64,000 bases of DNA from JAGXTF01 sp044224315. Its GTDB lineage: Bacteria > Bacteroidota > Bacteroidia > NS11-12g > UBA955. The notes beneath the pieces were generated by a model, which was given only the letters and a program-made list of their open reading frames with translations, was not told the DNA's origin and did no database searches. Shown here one piece after another: positions 24,910-34,848 of this stretch. Positions within the stretch are counted from its first letter, which is position 1. Each line of letters begins with the position of its first letter. The stretch lies in the NCBI GenBank assembly GCA_044224315.1, contig JBGAKR010000002.1:372001-436000 (forward strand). Reading direction: 5' to 3'. The translations under genes were made by a program, and so were the position numbers.

Positions 24910-25527
24910 TCAGGCAGATAATTGCTTCACCCAGTCTCCAAAATCGGCTTGCAGGGTATTGCCTTTATCTTTGGCATACCAGGTGTGCATGAGTTTGTGC
25001 CAGTCTTCTTTGCTCATTTCGGCTTTCCAGTTGTTTACCAAATCAATTAAAAGTGCGGGCCTGGGTCCCCAATGTTTACCCATTACTTTTAATTCTGGCG
25101 TTAATGCCACTACAGCAGGGATACTGCGGGCACCGTTGGTAAGAAACATATTCATGATTTCGGGGTATTCATCGCGCAAAATGTAGCGGGTTTCCCAGCC
25201 CATTTTTTCGGCAATTTTTTGCAGTGCAGGCACAATTTGCGCTGCATCCCCACACCAACCTTCTACTATCATCAGTAATTGCAAATTTTTGGGCGCTTTC
25301 TCAAAAACACTTACCGATTCTGTGTCCAGATTAAATTGCTCATAAATGCGTTTCATGCGCAGCAGGTTCAGTCGGGCATGTTCCAACCTTTCGGGTGTTT
25401 GCTGTTGGCCGGTGGTTTTGCCTTCGGCCAAGAGTTTTTCCAACATGGTAAAATATTCGGCCCAGCCAAGGCCCGCTTGCCACACATCGGCAGGTATGCT
25501 TCTATTTTGTTCCAAAGTTTCGTTCAT
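24910..25527 (-). CDS. thioredoxin-family protein with a single active-site cysteine
   Basis: This 205-residue cytoplasmic protein belongs to the thioredoxin_9-like group of Bacteroidota and Firmicutes. The fold is seen in LQLLMIVEGWCGDAAQIVPAL (near residue 90), where the second active-site Cys of CxxC is Ala, and in the cis-Pro region GARSIPAVVAL. It may act as a monothiol or bacilliredoxin-type enzyme. A helical N-terminal domain of about 80 residues precedes it. A 241-base spacer on the upstream side of the neighbouring RluD gene shows no feature. Confidence 0.75.
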   Translation of the reverse strand: MNETLEQNRSIPADVWQAGLGWAEYFTMLEKLLAEGKTTGQQQTPERLEHARLNLLRMKRIYEQFNLDTESVSVFEKAPKNLQLLMIVEGWCGDAAQIVPALQKIAEKMGWETRYILRDEYPEIMNMFLTNGARSIPAVVALTPELKVMGKHWGPRPALLIDLVNNWKAEMSKEDWHKLMHTWYAKDKGNTLQADFGDWVKQLSA

Positions 25528-25595
25528 TTCTTAGTGCAAATTTCAAGCCCAATAAAAACCCCTGCGGTGATAATTATCACCACTTGCAAAACAAG

Positions 25596-26981
25596 CTAAT
25601 TTTTTATGAATCGGGAAGTGTAAGTTTGGCCAGATGGGGATTGCATTCTAACTATATACATTCCAGCTTTTAGAGAGGAAACATCCAATTCATTGGACCT
25701 AATCCTCCCTGCATACACTTTTCGATTTTGAAAGTCGAACAATTGTAAATATCCGGACATTTCCTTATTAAAATTCAACGTATTTGAAACCGGATTCGGA
25801 TATAAATCCAAACTTTCGGTGGTTGTATTTGATGCTAAGAGCATATTATAAATTGTAGAAGTGAAAATTTCAAACAGCCTACCTTGATGAATGGTAAAAT
25901 CATTAAAATAATCTAAGTGTCTTGAATATTGGGTCCAGAAACTTCCTTCTGCAACCAGTAAAAAAGTATCTTCTGTTAATTGACAAAATCTACGCCCTGT
26001 AATTGATTGATAATGTGTATGAATTTCGTACTTTTCTGGAAAACAGCCTTCCATTTCTATTTCGTTCCATTGATTTATGAACTCCGTAAAACCCGTTCCT
26101 CGTAAATAATAATTATCCGCGAGTTCTTTTACATTTGATGCCAATCTTCCACTTATTGCCAATTGGTTATTGGCTAATTTCTGAACAGAAGAAATGGTAT
26201 CTATTTTAGATTCGTCGCATCTAATAGGCTTCTTATTTATGACAATATTCCCTTTTGTTCCGATTTCTGCCCATACAATTGTATCATTCCTGGCAAAAAA
26301 TACTGTTACTCTATCTTTATCAACATAGTAATTTTGAAAGGAACCTAATTTAATTTTGGGACAGGAATACTTCGTTCTATTTAAATCAAAATAATAATTA
26401 TCTTTATCTTGACTTACTACAAACTGATTGCTATCATTGCGATAATATGCCAGAAATATATTAGCCGAACTGATAAATGTATCTGCAACTATTATTCCGT
26501 TTCTATACATAGCACAGCCATATTTCCAAGCGAATGTGTCTTTGAACCTCAACAATAAACTCGCCTCATTATTCCATACTTTACTTGAATAAATAATTGC
26601 ATTCTGATTATTAAAATTAACTTCTTTTTTACTTGTAATTGTAAATCCATCGTTCAATACATACATATACTGATTTGTTTTTGTATATGCAATTAAATAC
26701 AGTGAATCCTCTATCCCAAAAGAGGCATTTAAATCCACATCAACCAAATTATATTGTAATCGAAAATCAATTAAATCCAACTCATCCCAGCTAAACACAC
26801 CATAATTCAATTTTCCAAGTCTATAACAATTCTTATAAATAATATCATCTCTATGGGATAATACACACACGGAATCGTGCCTTAAAGTCACTTTTAGGAC
26901 TTTTCCTGTACCTTCTGCAAGCTGCGAAAAAGCTTCAGAAAAATAAATAAAAATCAAAACAATAAATGTTAAGCGTCTCAC
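25596..26981 (-). CDS. large secreted protein with T9SS type A sorting domain
   Basis: This 461-residue secreted protein has a signal peptide ending in FSEAFSQ. The body is rich in aromatic strands and Asp/Asn, likely a beta-propeller or beta-sandwich, with no family I recognise. The last 75 residues form a type IX sorting domain (LDLYPNPVSNTLNFN, then LDVSSLKAGMYIVRMQSPSG and a basic end). The coding sequence looks more AT-rich than its neighbours, as is common in variable surface proteins. It is an isolated gene. Confidence 0.75.
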   Translation of the reverse strand: MRRLTFIVLIFIYFSEAFSQLAEGTGKVLKVTLRHDSVCVLSHRDDIIYKNCYRLGKLNYGVFSWDELDLIDFRLQYNLVDVDLNASFGIEDSLYLIAYTKTNQYMYVLNDGFTITSKKEVNFNNQNAIIYSSKVWNNEASLLLRFKDTFAWKYGCAMYRNGIIVADTFISSANIFLAYYRNDSNQFVVSQDKDNYYFDLNRTKYSCPKIKLGSFQNYYVDKDRVTVFFARNDTIVWAEIGTKGNIVINKKPIRCDESKIDTISSVQKLANNQLAISGRLASNVKELADNYYLRGTGFTEFINQWNEIEMEGCFPEKYEIHTHYQSITGRRFCQLTEDTFLLVAEGSFWTQYSRHLDYFNDFTIHQGRLFEIFTSTIYNMLLASNTTTESLDLYPNPVSNTLNFNKEMSGYLQLFDFQNRKVYAGRIRSNELDVSSLKAGMYIVRMQSPSGQTYTSRFIKN

Positions 26982-27027
26982 TTACCCAAAAGTACAAATC
27001 ATTTATGAATTCATCATCGGCCTTCTG

Positions 27028-28125
27028 TCATTTTGTTACCCGTTTTTTCCCTTTTTCGAAATCCTCGAAAATGTAATCGCCCAAACCATCCAGGCTGGTG
27101 TAGAATGCACGACCTCCATTGGTTTCGGTAAACTCGTGCACAAAGCGCTGCAAATATGGGTCTTTGGCAATCATAAATGTGGTAATGGGAATATGCAATC
27201 GCCTGCAAGCCGCGGCCATATTCATAGTGCGGTTTATGATTTTCCGATCCAGTCCCCAGCTGTTTTTGTAGTACCTTGTACCCTCTTTCAAACAGGTAGG
27301 CTTGCCATCGGTAATCATAAAAATCTGCTTATTGGGGTTTTTACGGCGGCGCAGTAAATCCATGGCCAGCTCCAGCCCGGCAACGGTATTGGTATGGTAC
27401 GGACCAACCTGTAAATAGGCCAGATCTTTTATTTCAATCTGCCAGGCATCGTTGCCAAATACAATAATATCGAGGGTGTCTTTGGGGTATTTTTGTTTAA
27501 TCAGCTCACTCAAAGCCATGGCCACCCTTTTGGCCGGAGTAATGCGGTCTTCGCCATACAATATCATGCTATGGCTAATGTCAATCATCAGCACCGTGCT
27601 GGTTTGGCTTTTATGCTCCCTTTCGCGCACCACCAAATCATTTTCGGTCATCATAGCATCGTCTATTCCATGGTTTATCTGGCTGTTGCGCAAACTCTCG
27701 GTCATGCTGATGCTGTCGAGGGTATCGCCAAATCGGTACTCACGCATATCCGGGCTAATTTCGTCGCCAGTGCCGGTATATCTGGTTTTATGATTGCCTT
27801 GTTTGCTTTTTTTAAGCTTGCCAAAAATCTGATCCAGGGCGGTTTTGCGAATGCTTTGCTCGGTTTTGGGGGTTATGTAAAACCCACCTTCTTCATCCCC
27901 ATCACCATCAATATAACCCTTGGCCTTGAGGTCTTCAATAAAATCGCCAATGCCGTATTCCCCATTGGTTAAACCATGCTCACGGTCTAGCTGGGTAAGC
28001 CATTGCAATGCCTCTCCCGCATCGCCGTTTGTATACATCAACAGCTCCTTAAATAGTTCAAGCAATTGCTCAAAAGGTGATTTTTTTTGGGAAGGAATGA
28101 ATTTAGAAAAGACAAATGAAGTCAT
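27028..28125 (-). CDS. VWA-domain protein, CoxE-like
   Basis: This 365-residue cytoplasmic protein has an N-terminal helical part and a C-terminal von Willebrand A domain (from about residue 175). The MIDAS metal site is complete: VLMIDISHSMILYGEDR (DxSxS), the Thr in YHTNTVAGL and FMITDGKPT. In other genomes such proteins pair with a MoxR or Mg-chelatase-like AAA ATPase that remodels metalloenzymes. No ATPase is adjacent here, so a partner must be encoded elsewhere or the pairing is lost. Confidence 0.8.
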   Translation of the reverse strand: MTSFVFSKFIPSQKKSPFEQLLELFKELLMYTNGDAGEALQWLTQLDREHGLTNGEYGIGDFIEDLKAKGYIDGDGDEEGGFYITPKTEQSIRKTALDQIFGKLKKSKQGNHKTRYTGTGDEISPDMREYRFGDTLDSISMTESLRNSQINHGIDDAMMTENDLVVREREHKSQTSTVLMIDISHSMILYGEDRITPAKRVAMALSELIKQKYPKDTLDIIVFGNDAWQIEIKDLAYLQVGPYHTNTVAGLELAMDLLRRRKNPNKQIFMITDGKPTCLKEGTRYYKNSWGLDRKIINRTMNMAAACRRLHIPITTFMIAKDPYLQRFVHEFTETNGGRAFYTSLDGLGDYIFEDFEKGKKRVTK

Positions 28126-28226
28126 GCCGGCTTTTGAGTAATTAATGAATGAAAAAAGATGTTTTTAGGGTACACAATTTTACTCCAAATATCGGAATAA
28201 AAACACAAATAAAAGGGTATTAAAAA

Positions 28227-29300
28227 TTACTCGTAAGTAAGTTCAATATCGTTGCTGCGAGGCAATGCCTGGCAGGTGAGCACATACCCTTCGTCCAGCT
28301 CCTCATCGGTAAGACCTTCACGCTCCAGCATATGCACTTTGCCCTTGTGCAGCTTGGCGCGGCAAGTAGTACATACCCCTACGGTGCAGCTGTATGGCGG
28401 ATCGATTCCATTTTTCATGGCGGCTTTCAAAATGGTAGTATTTTTATCTACCGTGATGGTGCTGCTGCGTCCATATACATTTACTGTAACATTGGCCGAA
28501 CCTTCAAATGCGGCTTCCTCTGCAGTTTCCTCAACTACTTTATCTGATACAGGTGCACCAAAATATTCGTTGTGAATGTTGGCAGGATGCACATTGGCTT
28601 TGGCCAGGCCTTTTTTTACCACATCCATCATGGGGCTGGGGCCGCAGATGTAATAGCCGTATTCGGTAAATGATCCGCCGATTTTCTGGTGCAGGATATT
28701 TACAATTTTGTCTTCCGTAAGGTAGCCTTTTAGCCCAAACCAGGTAAGGGGCGCGGCATCGTAATTGTGAATCACTTTAAACCGGCTGCCAAATTGTTTT
28801 TCCATATCGCCCAGCAGGGTTTTGAAAATCACCGATTCAGGGTTGCGATTGGCATATACCAGACTTACTTCACTGTTGGGCTCATCGTTCAGTACAGCTT
28901 TGGCAATGCCCATGCAAGGGGTAATTCCGCTTCCGCCGGCAAACAGCACATAATGCGCTTTGCGACTGGCATCTGGCACCACGGTAAATTTACCAAAGGG
29001 GGGCATTACTTCTATCTCGTCGCCTACATTGAGCTTATCATTCATGTAATTGCTCATTTTACCCATCTCTACCCGCTTTACGGTAACGCCGGGGTTGGCA
29101 TCGGTTTTTTCGTAGGTACACAGTGAATATGACCGGCGCACTTCCTCGCCATTTTCAAAATAACGAAAGGTGAGATATTGACCCGCAGTATAGCGATACA
29201 GGTCTTTCAGATTCTCCGGTATTTCCAGGTAAAAGGTCTTCGCATCGGCCGTCTCGGCAGCGATTGCGGCAATTTTTAATTTGTGAAATATGTGCTCCAC
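28227..29300 (-). CDS. flavin oxidoreductase with C-terminal [2Fe-2S] ferredoxin domain (PaaE-like)
   Basis: This 357-residue NAD(P)H oxidoreductase has an FAD-binding domain (GQYLTFRYF, RRSYSLCTYE), an NAD-binding domain (YVLFAGGSGITPCMGIAK, YYICGPSPMM) and a C-terminal plant-type ferredoxin domain with the cluster loop PYSCTVGVCTTCRAKL and distal Cys in VLTCQALP. This is the layout of PaaE and related oxygenase reductases. No paaABCD oxygenase genes are near, so it may serve another oxygenase. The start is GTG at 29300, since TATCTTTG lies directly upstream. Confidence 0.85.
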   Translation of the reverse strand: MEHIFHKLKIAAIAAETADAKTFYLEIPENLKDLYRYTAGQYLTFRYFENGEEVRRSYSLCTYEKTDANPGVTVKRVEMGKMSNYMNDKLNVGDEIEVMPPFGKFTVVPDASRKAHYVLFAGGSGITPCMGIAKAVLNDEPNSEVSLVYANRNPESVIFKTLLGDMEKQFGSRFKVIHNYDAAPLTWFGLKGYLTEDKIVNILHQKIGGSFTEYGYYICGPSPMMDVVKKGLAKANVHPANIHNEYFGAPVSDKVVEETAEEAAFEGSANVTVNVYGRSSTITVDKNTTILKAAMKNGIDPPYSCTVGVCTTCRAKLHKGKVHMLEREGLTDEELDEGYVLTCQALPRSNDIELTYE

Positions 29301-29304
29301 GGCA

Positions 29305-29312
29305 CAAAGATA
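29305..29312 (-). promoter_or_regulatory. -7 element of the PaaE-like gene
   Basis: TATCTTTG on the minus strand is 4 bases before the GTG start at 29300. Confidence 0.5.
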
Positions 29313-29413
29313 AGGATAAGTTAACACTTGTTAGTTAACCCGGGAATTTATCCCTAAAATGCTTGCCAGATACAATTTGAACTGATAAAAATCCTTACCC
29401 AGCCGGGCTTTCT

Positions 29414-30502
29414 TCACATCAATCTTTGGTAGGCACGCCACCACCGGTCGGGCATTTCATCTTCGCATACCATTTCGTAATCGCGGTACGAGCAACCTAT
29501 GAAAAAAGTTTGCTTGTCATAAGGGTGCGGAATTTCCATCCACCAGCGGTTGCTTTTGCGGCTTTTGTAAAACACAATCTCATGTCCGGTGCTTTGCAAG
29601 CGGTTTCGGTAAATTAAAAAATCGTGGTGGTTGGGACTGGGATGGTCATTAAAACGGGCCGACATTCCTTCAACAAAATACCAAACCATTTGGGCCAATA
29701 ATAAATGCGAGGCGGGATCGTTTTTTTCGGGGTCTAATCCATAAAAATAGGCCGAACTCAATTTATTGGAAATACCTGCATACCTGGCAATTTTTGCGGC
29801 TTCTTCGGCATACAATCCATTGGGCGAATTTAAATGCGTTCCGGGCGCATCGGCATACCGCACTGCATTCATATCAAACATCATTAAATGCGCGCTGCGC
29901 AATATGGGTTCGCACTCTTCAATATTGGCACGCACCTCGCCCAAACGGTGATTTTCGAAGTACATTTTTTCCAATACTTCTGAGGTTTGGTTTGAAATAA
30001 AATACGATTGGGTACCTAAAAAATCTACATTAAATAAATACCCCGGTTTTTCTACCAAAACTTGCCGCAAAGGCGAACCTTCTTCCAAATCAATCCAGGG
30101 ACTTACTTTCACAATTTCTACCTGCTCTTTGGCCATGCGGTACCCCTTGTAATGCCCGAAAATATAGGCAGGTTCGTGGCCCAGCATAATTACGTGAATG
30201 CCGGCGCCAATCAGTTCGCTGATGGCTTCACTTACTGCAAATTGCCTTTCTTTTTCTGAAGTAGTTTCTACCAGATTGCCCAAATCGGCAATTTCCATAT
30301 TGTCGAAACGCCAGGCCAGGTTATAAAAATGTTTGCGCCATTCATTGGCCGGATATCCAATACCAAAAATGGCCAGTTGTATTTTTTTTAATTTGGGAAA
30401 TGTTAATCCGTGTATGCGCATTTTACCGCCCATCAGGTGGTCCTTTTCGCGAAAAGGAGCCCAGATTTCTTCCGGTACGGCATTAAAAAATTCATCGAGC
30501 AT
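29414..30502 (-). CDS. arginase/formimidoylglutamase-fold protein with degenerate metal site
   Basis: This 362-residue protein follows the ureohydrolase fold, but the manganese ligands are altered. The first His motif reads HVIMLGHEPAYIFG. The DAHxD segment is replaced by KVSPWIDLEEG, and the DxD segment near residue 220 reads MMFDMNAVRYADAP. It therefore probably does not hydrolyse guanidines, and is either a pseudoenzyme or has a new activity. Similar proteins are annotated as formimidoylglutamase in Bacteroidota, which I would not transfer. The ATG at 30502 is chosen. Confidence 0.65.
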   Translation of the reverse strand: MLDEFFNAVPEEIWAPFREKDHLMGGKMRIHGLTFPKLKKIQLAIFGIGYPANEWRKHFYNLAWRFDNMEIADLGNLVETTSEKERQFAVSEAISELIGAGIHVIMLGHEPAYIFGHYKGYRMAKEQVEIVKVSPWIDLEEGSPLRQVLVEKPGYLFNVDFLGTQSYFISNQTSEVLEKMYFENHRLGEVRANIEECEPILRSAHLMMFDMNAVRYADAPGTHLNSPNGLYAEEAAKIARYAGISNKLSSAYFYGLDPEKNDPASHLLLAQMVWYFVEGMSARFNDHPSPNHHDFLIYRNRLQSTGHEIVFYKSRKSNRWWMEIPHPYDKQTFFIGCSYRDYEMVCEDEMPDRWWRAYQRLM

Positions 30503-30605
30503 TGCCCATGCAAGTACGTCACATTTTGCAAGCGCATGGCACAAACAAATTCACAATGCGGGGCACTGCCAAATATATTTGGCGATGCGGTTTTTAAACC
30601 ACCTT

Positions 30606-32408
30606 CTATTTCACTAAAACCCTTGCCACGCGCTTGGTTTCACCCTCTACCAAATGCAATAAATAGAATCCGGGTGCTATTTGGGGCACAATTCCAAGCG
30701 ATGAATTTTGAATATTTGTATATACAAGTTTTCCATCGGCAGTGTACCATTCTATGCGGCCTTTAAAGTTTGCGGGTAAATCAAATTTTTCACCCGCATG
30801 AATGGGATTTGGTGTAAAATTAAATTCAATAATTCTTATCGGATTTGCAGCATTTATGGCTTTATAACAAACCACTGTATCGCGGTATATTACCGGACAA
30901 TTTGCGCTGTTATTGATTGTATGTACAATAACATGTTTTACTCCAACACCCAAATAAGCAGTGTCTTTTATTTTAGTTGAATAAAATGATTCATTGACTC
31001 CATTCGAATCGCGCACACTCCACTTATAGGATGCAGGCCCTTGAAATCCAGCAGAAATAGTAGCTTTCATTTCCACCTTACCCGAATCCAGGCAGCGATA
31101 ACTGCGGCTGGCTGCAGCGCGGGGCATTACTTTCACATAAAAAGTACGATAGGTTTTGGATGGCTTAGGGCAATGGTTATCGGTAGCCATTACGGTAAAA
31201 CTGTATGCGGCATAACTTGCATCACCTACGCGGGTTTGCCAACAAAATTCAGCTTCTTTTTCCCGGGCTGCCGGTACTTTTATTCTAAATGTTCCCTGCG
31301 GAATTCCGCCATCCCAGCTAAGATCCACCGTATCAGGCACTGTTTGATTGGGTGTAAATGTCACATCCTTTCCCGAAATGGAAAAACACAATTTATCGCC
31401 TTCACAAACTTTGTATGTGGTATTTCCAGAAAGTGTTGGAGGATTGTTATATCCGGGATCGGCCACCGCGCATTGCATTTCTCTGCGGCCTGTTGAAATC
31501 AAAACCCATTTTCCACTTGTATCCCGTCGAAACTCATTCACTGCTGCAGTAAAAATACTTACCTCAGTGCATTGGGTGGGAGTAAAAACAAAATCACCGG
31601 TAACCGAATCGAAGAAAAATCCACGGGGCGGGTTTGCCGATTTATTGGGTGCACAATTCACGCCCGAAGGCACGCAATAGGGTGTTAAGGGCTTCAAATA
31701 CGAAAAAGGTGACGACAAAGTTGCTGCTGTATTCCAGCCTTTTAAAGGCATCACCATCTGATAAGCCAAAGAATCAAAATCAGCAGTATCTGTAGCCGAT
31801 AAATTAAAATAATTTGCCTGATTGCAATTACCAAAAATTACAGGTTTTGTATAAAAATTGCCGGTACTATTTCTATTATTTTTACACTTATTTAAATTGC
31901 AAATATTCATACTAGTCTGGGTGTAAAAAGCCTCTCCAGATGCACCCGTGGTGATAGCTGTATTTCTGCAACAGGATTTAAATACCACATTTAATTCGCA
32001 AAATGTGCTGCCCAAGCCCACTGAAGTAAAAGCCGAATTAGATAAATCCAGATCGGCAATATAAACATGCTCCTCCACGCCTTTCCCGGATGCTTTGGTA
32101 TTTGCAGGATTGCAACCCGATGTGGAAGTAGAACAAACAGGTGTAACATCTTTAATTGAAATGCGGGTTAATTTAATATACTTAAATGCTGTACCCTTGC
32201 TCCCATTATTTCCGGCAAACCAAAATGCAGAATCAGGATTTCCACGTATGGAATCGCCCATGCAATCGCGGTAAATTTTTAATGTAATTCGATAGGTGCT
32301 GCCACCCATAAATTTAAATCCCAGATCGGAAGCCATAATAGGGTTGGATTTTAAAGCATTTATCCTTCCCAATAAAATGCAGAGCAAAAAGAGTAAAATT
32401 TTTCTCAT
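30606..32408 (-). CDS. large secreted Cys-containing surface protein with sorting domain
   Basis: This 600-residue secreted protein has a signal peptide (MRKILLFLLCILLGRINA). The N-terminal part resembles a large Bacteroidota surface family with the motif STYRITLKIYRDCMGDS. Many Cys residues and Ig-like strands follow (residues about 30-500), and the C-terminus is sorting-domain-like (IIEFNFTPNPIHAGEKFDLP ... PGFYLLHLVEGE). It is probably T9SS cargo, with adhesion a possible role. One TTGTATATACAA copy (30716-30727) lies in the sorting domain and reads Val-Tyr-Thr. Confidence 0.7.
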   Translation of the reverse strand: MRKILLFLLCILLGRINALKSNPIMASDLGFKFMGGSTYRITLKIYRDCMGDSIRGNPDSAFWFAGNNGSKGTAFKYIKLTRISIKDVTPVCSTSTSGCNPANTKASGKGVEEHVYIADLDLSNSAFTSVGLGSTFCELNVVFKSCCRNTAITTGASGEAFYTQTSMNICNLNKCKNNRNSTGNFYTKPVIFGNCNQANYFNLSATDTADFDSLAYQMVMPLKGWNTAATLSSPFSYLKPLTPYCVPSGVNCAPNKSANPPRGFFFDSVTGDFVFTPTQCTEVSIFTAAVNEFRRDTSGKWVLISTGRREMQCAVADPGYNNPPTLSGNTTYKVCEGDKLCFSISGKDVTFTPNQTVPDTVDLSWDGGIPQGTFRIKVPAAREKEAEFCWQTRVGDASYAAYSFTVMATDNHCPKPSKTYRTFYVKVMPRAAASRSYRCLDSGKVEMKATISAGFQGPASYKWSVRDSNGVNESFYSTKIKDTAYLGVGVKHVIVHTINNSANCPVIYRDTVVCYKAINAANPIRIIEFNFTPNPIHAGEKFDLPANFKGRIEWYTADGKLVYTNIQNSSLGIVPQIAPGFYLLHLVEGETKRVARVLVK

Positions 32409-32480
32409 ATTACCCTAAAGACGCAAAAAATTCCAACACGTTGCATTCACATGTTAAAATTTTAATTTGAAGCACAATTA

Positions 32481-33284
32481 TTAAACTGCTACCGGTGCTT
32501 TAATAGCTGGCCAGGGATCGTAATTTTCCAGGGCAAAATCTGCAAAGTCGAATGCAAACAAGTCGGCAATGCTTGGGTTTAATTTCATAGTTGGATATGG
32601 CCTTGCTTCTCTGCTAAGTTGTTCTTTTACCTGCTCAAAATGGTTGGTATAGATATGGGCATCGCCAAAGGTGTGCACAAAATCGCCGGGTTGCAGGCTG
32701 CAAACCTGGGCCATCATGAGGGTAAGCAAGGCATAGCTGGCAATGTTAAAGGGCACTCCCAAAAACAAATCGGCGCTGCGCTGGTAAAGTTGGCAGCTTA
32801 ATTTTCCATTGGCCACGTAAAACTGAAACATGGTATGGCAAGGCATCAGGGCCATTTTGTCAATTTCGCCCACATTCCAGGCATTTACCAAAATGCGGCG
32901 ACTATCGGGGTTGTTTTTAATCAGGTGCAGGGCTTCAGAAATCTGGTCAATTACACGTCCATCCTTGGCTTCCCAACTGCGCCATTGTTTGCCATACACC
33001 GGTCCAAGTTCACCATTGGCATCGGCCCATTCGTCCCAGATTTTTACTCCATGCTCGGTGAGATAGCCAATATTGGTTTCTCCTTTTAAAAACCAAAGCA
33101 ACTCATAGATGATGCTTTTGAGATGCACTTTTTTAGTGGTTACCAGCGGAAAACCCTCCTGCAGATTGAACCGCAACTGACCGCCAAAAACACTTACTGT
33201 GCCAGTGCCCGTGCGGTCGGTTTTGGGAGCCCCGTTTTCAAACACGTATTTCAGAAAGTTTTCGTACTGGTTGGATGCAGACAT
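32481..33284 (-). CDS. thyA: thymidylate synthase
   Basis: Folate-dependent dTMP synthase, 267 residues. Signatures are KTDRTGTGTVSVFGGQLRFN, the catalytic Cys in ALMPCHTMFQFYV, then SCQLYQRSADLFLGVPFNIA and DAHIYTNHFEQVKEQL. The ATG at 33284 is chosen because TATTTTTG lies just upstream. Dihydrofolate reductase (folA), the usual partner, does not follow in this window. Confidence 0.97.
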   Translation of the reverse strand: MSASNQYENFLKYVFENGAPKTDRTGTGTVSVFGGQLRFNLQEGFPLVTTKKVHLKSIIYELLWFLKGETNIGYLTEHGVKIWDEWADANGELGPVYGKQWRSWEAKDGRVIDQISEALHLIKNNPDSRRILVNAWNVGEIDKMALMPCHTMFQFYVANGKLSCQLYQRSADLFLGVPFNIASYALLTLMMAQVCSLQPGDFVHTFGDAHIYTNHFEQVKEQLSREARPYPTMKLNPSIADLFAFDFADFALENYDPWPAIKAPVAV

Positions 33285-33288
33285 GGCA

Positions 33289-33296
33289 CAAAAATA
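33289..33296 (-). promoter_or_regulatory. -7 element of thyA
   Basis: TATTTTTG on the minus strand, 4 bases before the thyA ATG; no convincing -33 TTG is at the usual distance. Confidence 0.5.
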
Positions 33297-33429
33297 CGGA
33301 AAGCCCGGCAAGAGAAATTCACAAGTCATGCACGGCCACAAATGTCATTTTTCTCCCCCATATTGTTTATGACAATGCACTTACATATTTTTACAGGGTT
33401 GATTTATAAAAACTTGTATGTATTCGAAT

Positions 33430-34848
33430 ATGAAATTAAACACTTTTTATCTAACCCTGTTTTTTTGTATCGGCAACTTTCGGGCTTCTGCCCAGGAAAT
33501 TGGCGCCGGGGGCGGGATTGCATCCCATATGATTGTGAATACTACTTACGAAAGTCGAAATCTCAAGAATAAAATGCCAAGATTTGCCCAATTCAGTGCC
33601 GGCATTTACGATTGGAATAAAAGAAAAAAACACAATGCAATTATCGTTAGCTTTCAGCAATACAATTGCAATTTATACAGCGAATTTAACCGCCATGGAT
33701 GGGGTACAGAATATACATTTAAGCAAAAGCGCAGCAGCCTTTCCATTGCCCATTTACCTATAGGAATTGGCTTTTTTAAACAAAAATGCACCCTGCGACT
33801 GGGATATGGTTTTAATATTCAACTCAGCAACCAATCAACCGGAATCTATCACGATTACAACCATCGAAACCTTGGCTATTACGACACCAGCAATTCATTT
33901 TCTTACAGCGGCTCGAAAGGATTTGGCACTTCCCTTTCCTTTGCACTAATGACCTCCCTTCAGGTGCCCCTCTATCATAAAAACAAGTCGTATTTTTATG
34001 CCCGTGCCCATTTATGGTCGGCTTTAACATCCGAAATCAATACCCACTATGACTGGTATGCCCCCATTCGTAGCAGCCTGGAACTGCACTATGCCTTTCA
34101 GATTTTTTCCGATTCTAAACGCAAATCCATTGCAGAACGGAGGCAAGTAAAAACAAATAAATATACTGAAAAAAGAAGCCAATGGGTAAAAAAACAAAAA
34201 GATAAAAGGGCCGATATAAGCAATCAAAATATTGAAATTTATCCGATTTTTGGTTTAAACACTGCTCATTATCGCCATCCTAAATATAAATCTCTGCGCG
34301 ACAATTCTGGATTGATTGGGTTGGGATTATTGGTTTCACCTCAAAAGAATCGCAAAATACCCGTGGTAGGCATAGAACTAACCAGCAACAACATCCGAAT
34401 TGATGCCGATAATTTGAGTTTTCGCGACACAAGCCTTCTCAGAAATTTTTCAATTTACTATATTGGAATTTACAGATTGGGAATGATTGCAATGCCCTTG
34501 AAAACACATTTGGCACACGGTCGATTTTTTCTGGGCTTCGGAGTAAAAGCCAATTATAATTTTTATTCCAATATCTACGAAAATTTCAGCAATATCACTT
34601 TCCAACCGGGTAACGGAAAGGACCCCTACTTTGGAAATGGACAGGCCCACAATCTGAAACACGCTTCCATCAGCACTTATACGACTGCTTCCATAGCTTT
34701 AAAACAAAGAAAAAACTACAACCTGAAATTAAAATTCACCCACACCTGGTCGCCCATAACCGAGGTAAAATTTGACCAATATCTATTCAGTAGCATGCAA
34801 ACCACAATCTCGCTGGTATTGGGTTTTGAAGAAAAAGGAAGAAAATGA
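33430..34848 (+). CDS. exported outer-membrane beta-barrel-like protein, tandem halves
   Basis: This 472-residue exported protein has a signal peptide ending in RASAQ. Two strand-rich halves (residues about 25-230 and 265-470) each have alternating aromatic/polar segments ending in typical membrane-strand patterns. They are joined by a lysine/arginine-rich linker (SIAERRQVKTNKYTEKRSQW). The opening motif QEIGAGGGIASHM recurs in the third gene of the cluster as QTIGAGAGINNNM, so the genes are paralogues. Function is unknown; a porin-like outer membrane protein is the simplest reading. Confidence 0.55.
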   Translation: MKLNTFYLTLFFCIGNFRASAQEIGAGGGIASHMIVNTTYESRNLKNKMPRFAQFSAGIYDWNKRKKHNAIIVSFQQYNCNLYSEFNRHGWGTEYTFKQKRSSLSIAHLPIGIGFFKQKCTLRLGYGFNIQLSNQSTGIYHDYNHRNLGYYDTSNSFSYSGSKGFGTSLSFALMTSLQVPLYHKNKSYFYARAHLWSALTSEINTHYDWYAPIRSSLELHYAFQIFSDSKRKSIAERRQVKTNKYTEKRSQWVKKQKDKRADISNQNIEIYPIFGLNTAHYRHPKYKSLRDNSGLIGLGLLVSPQKNRKIPVVGIELTSNNIRIDADNLSFRDTSLLRNFSIYYIGIYRLGMIAMPLKTHLAHGRFFLGFGVKANYNFYSNIYENFSNITFQPGNGKDPYFGNGQAHNLKHASISTYTTASIALKQRKNYNLKLKFTHTWSPITEVKFDQYLFSSMQTTISLVLGFEEKGRK

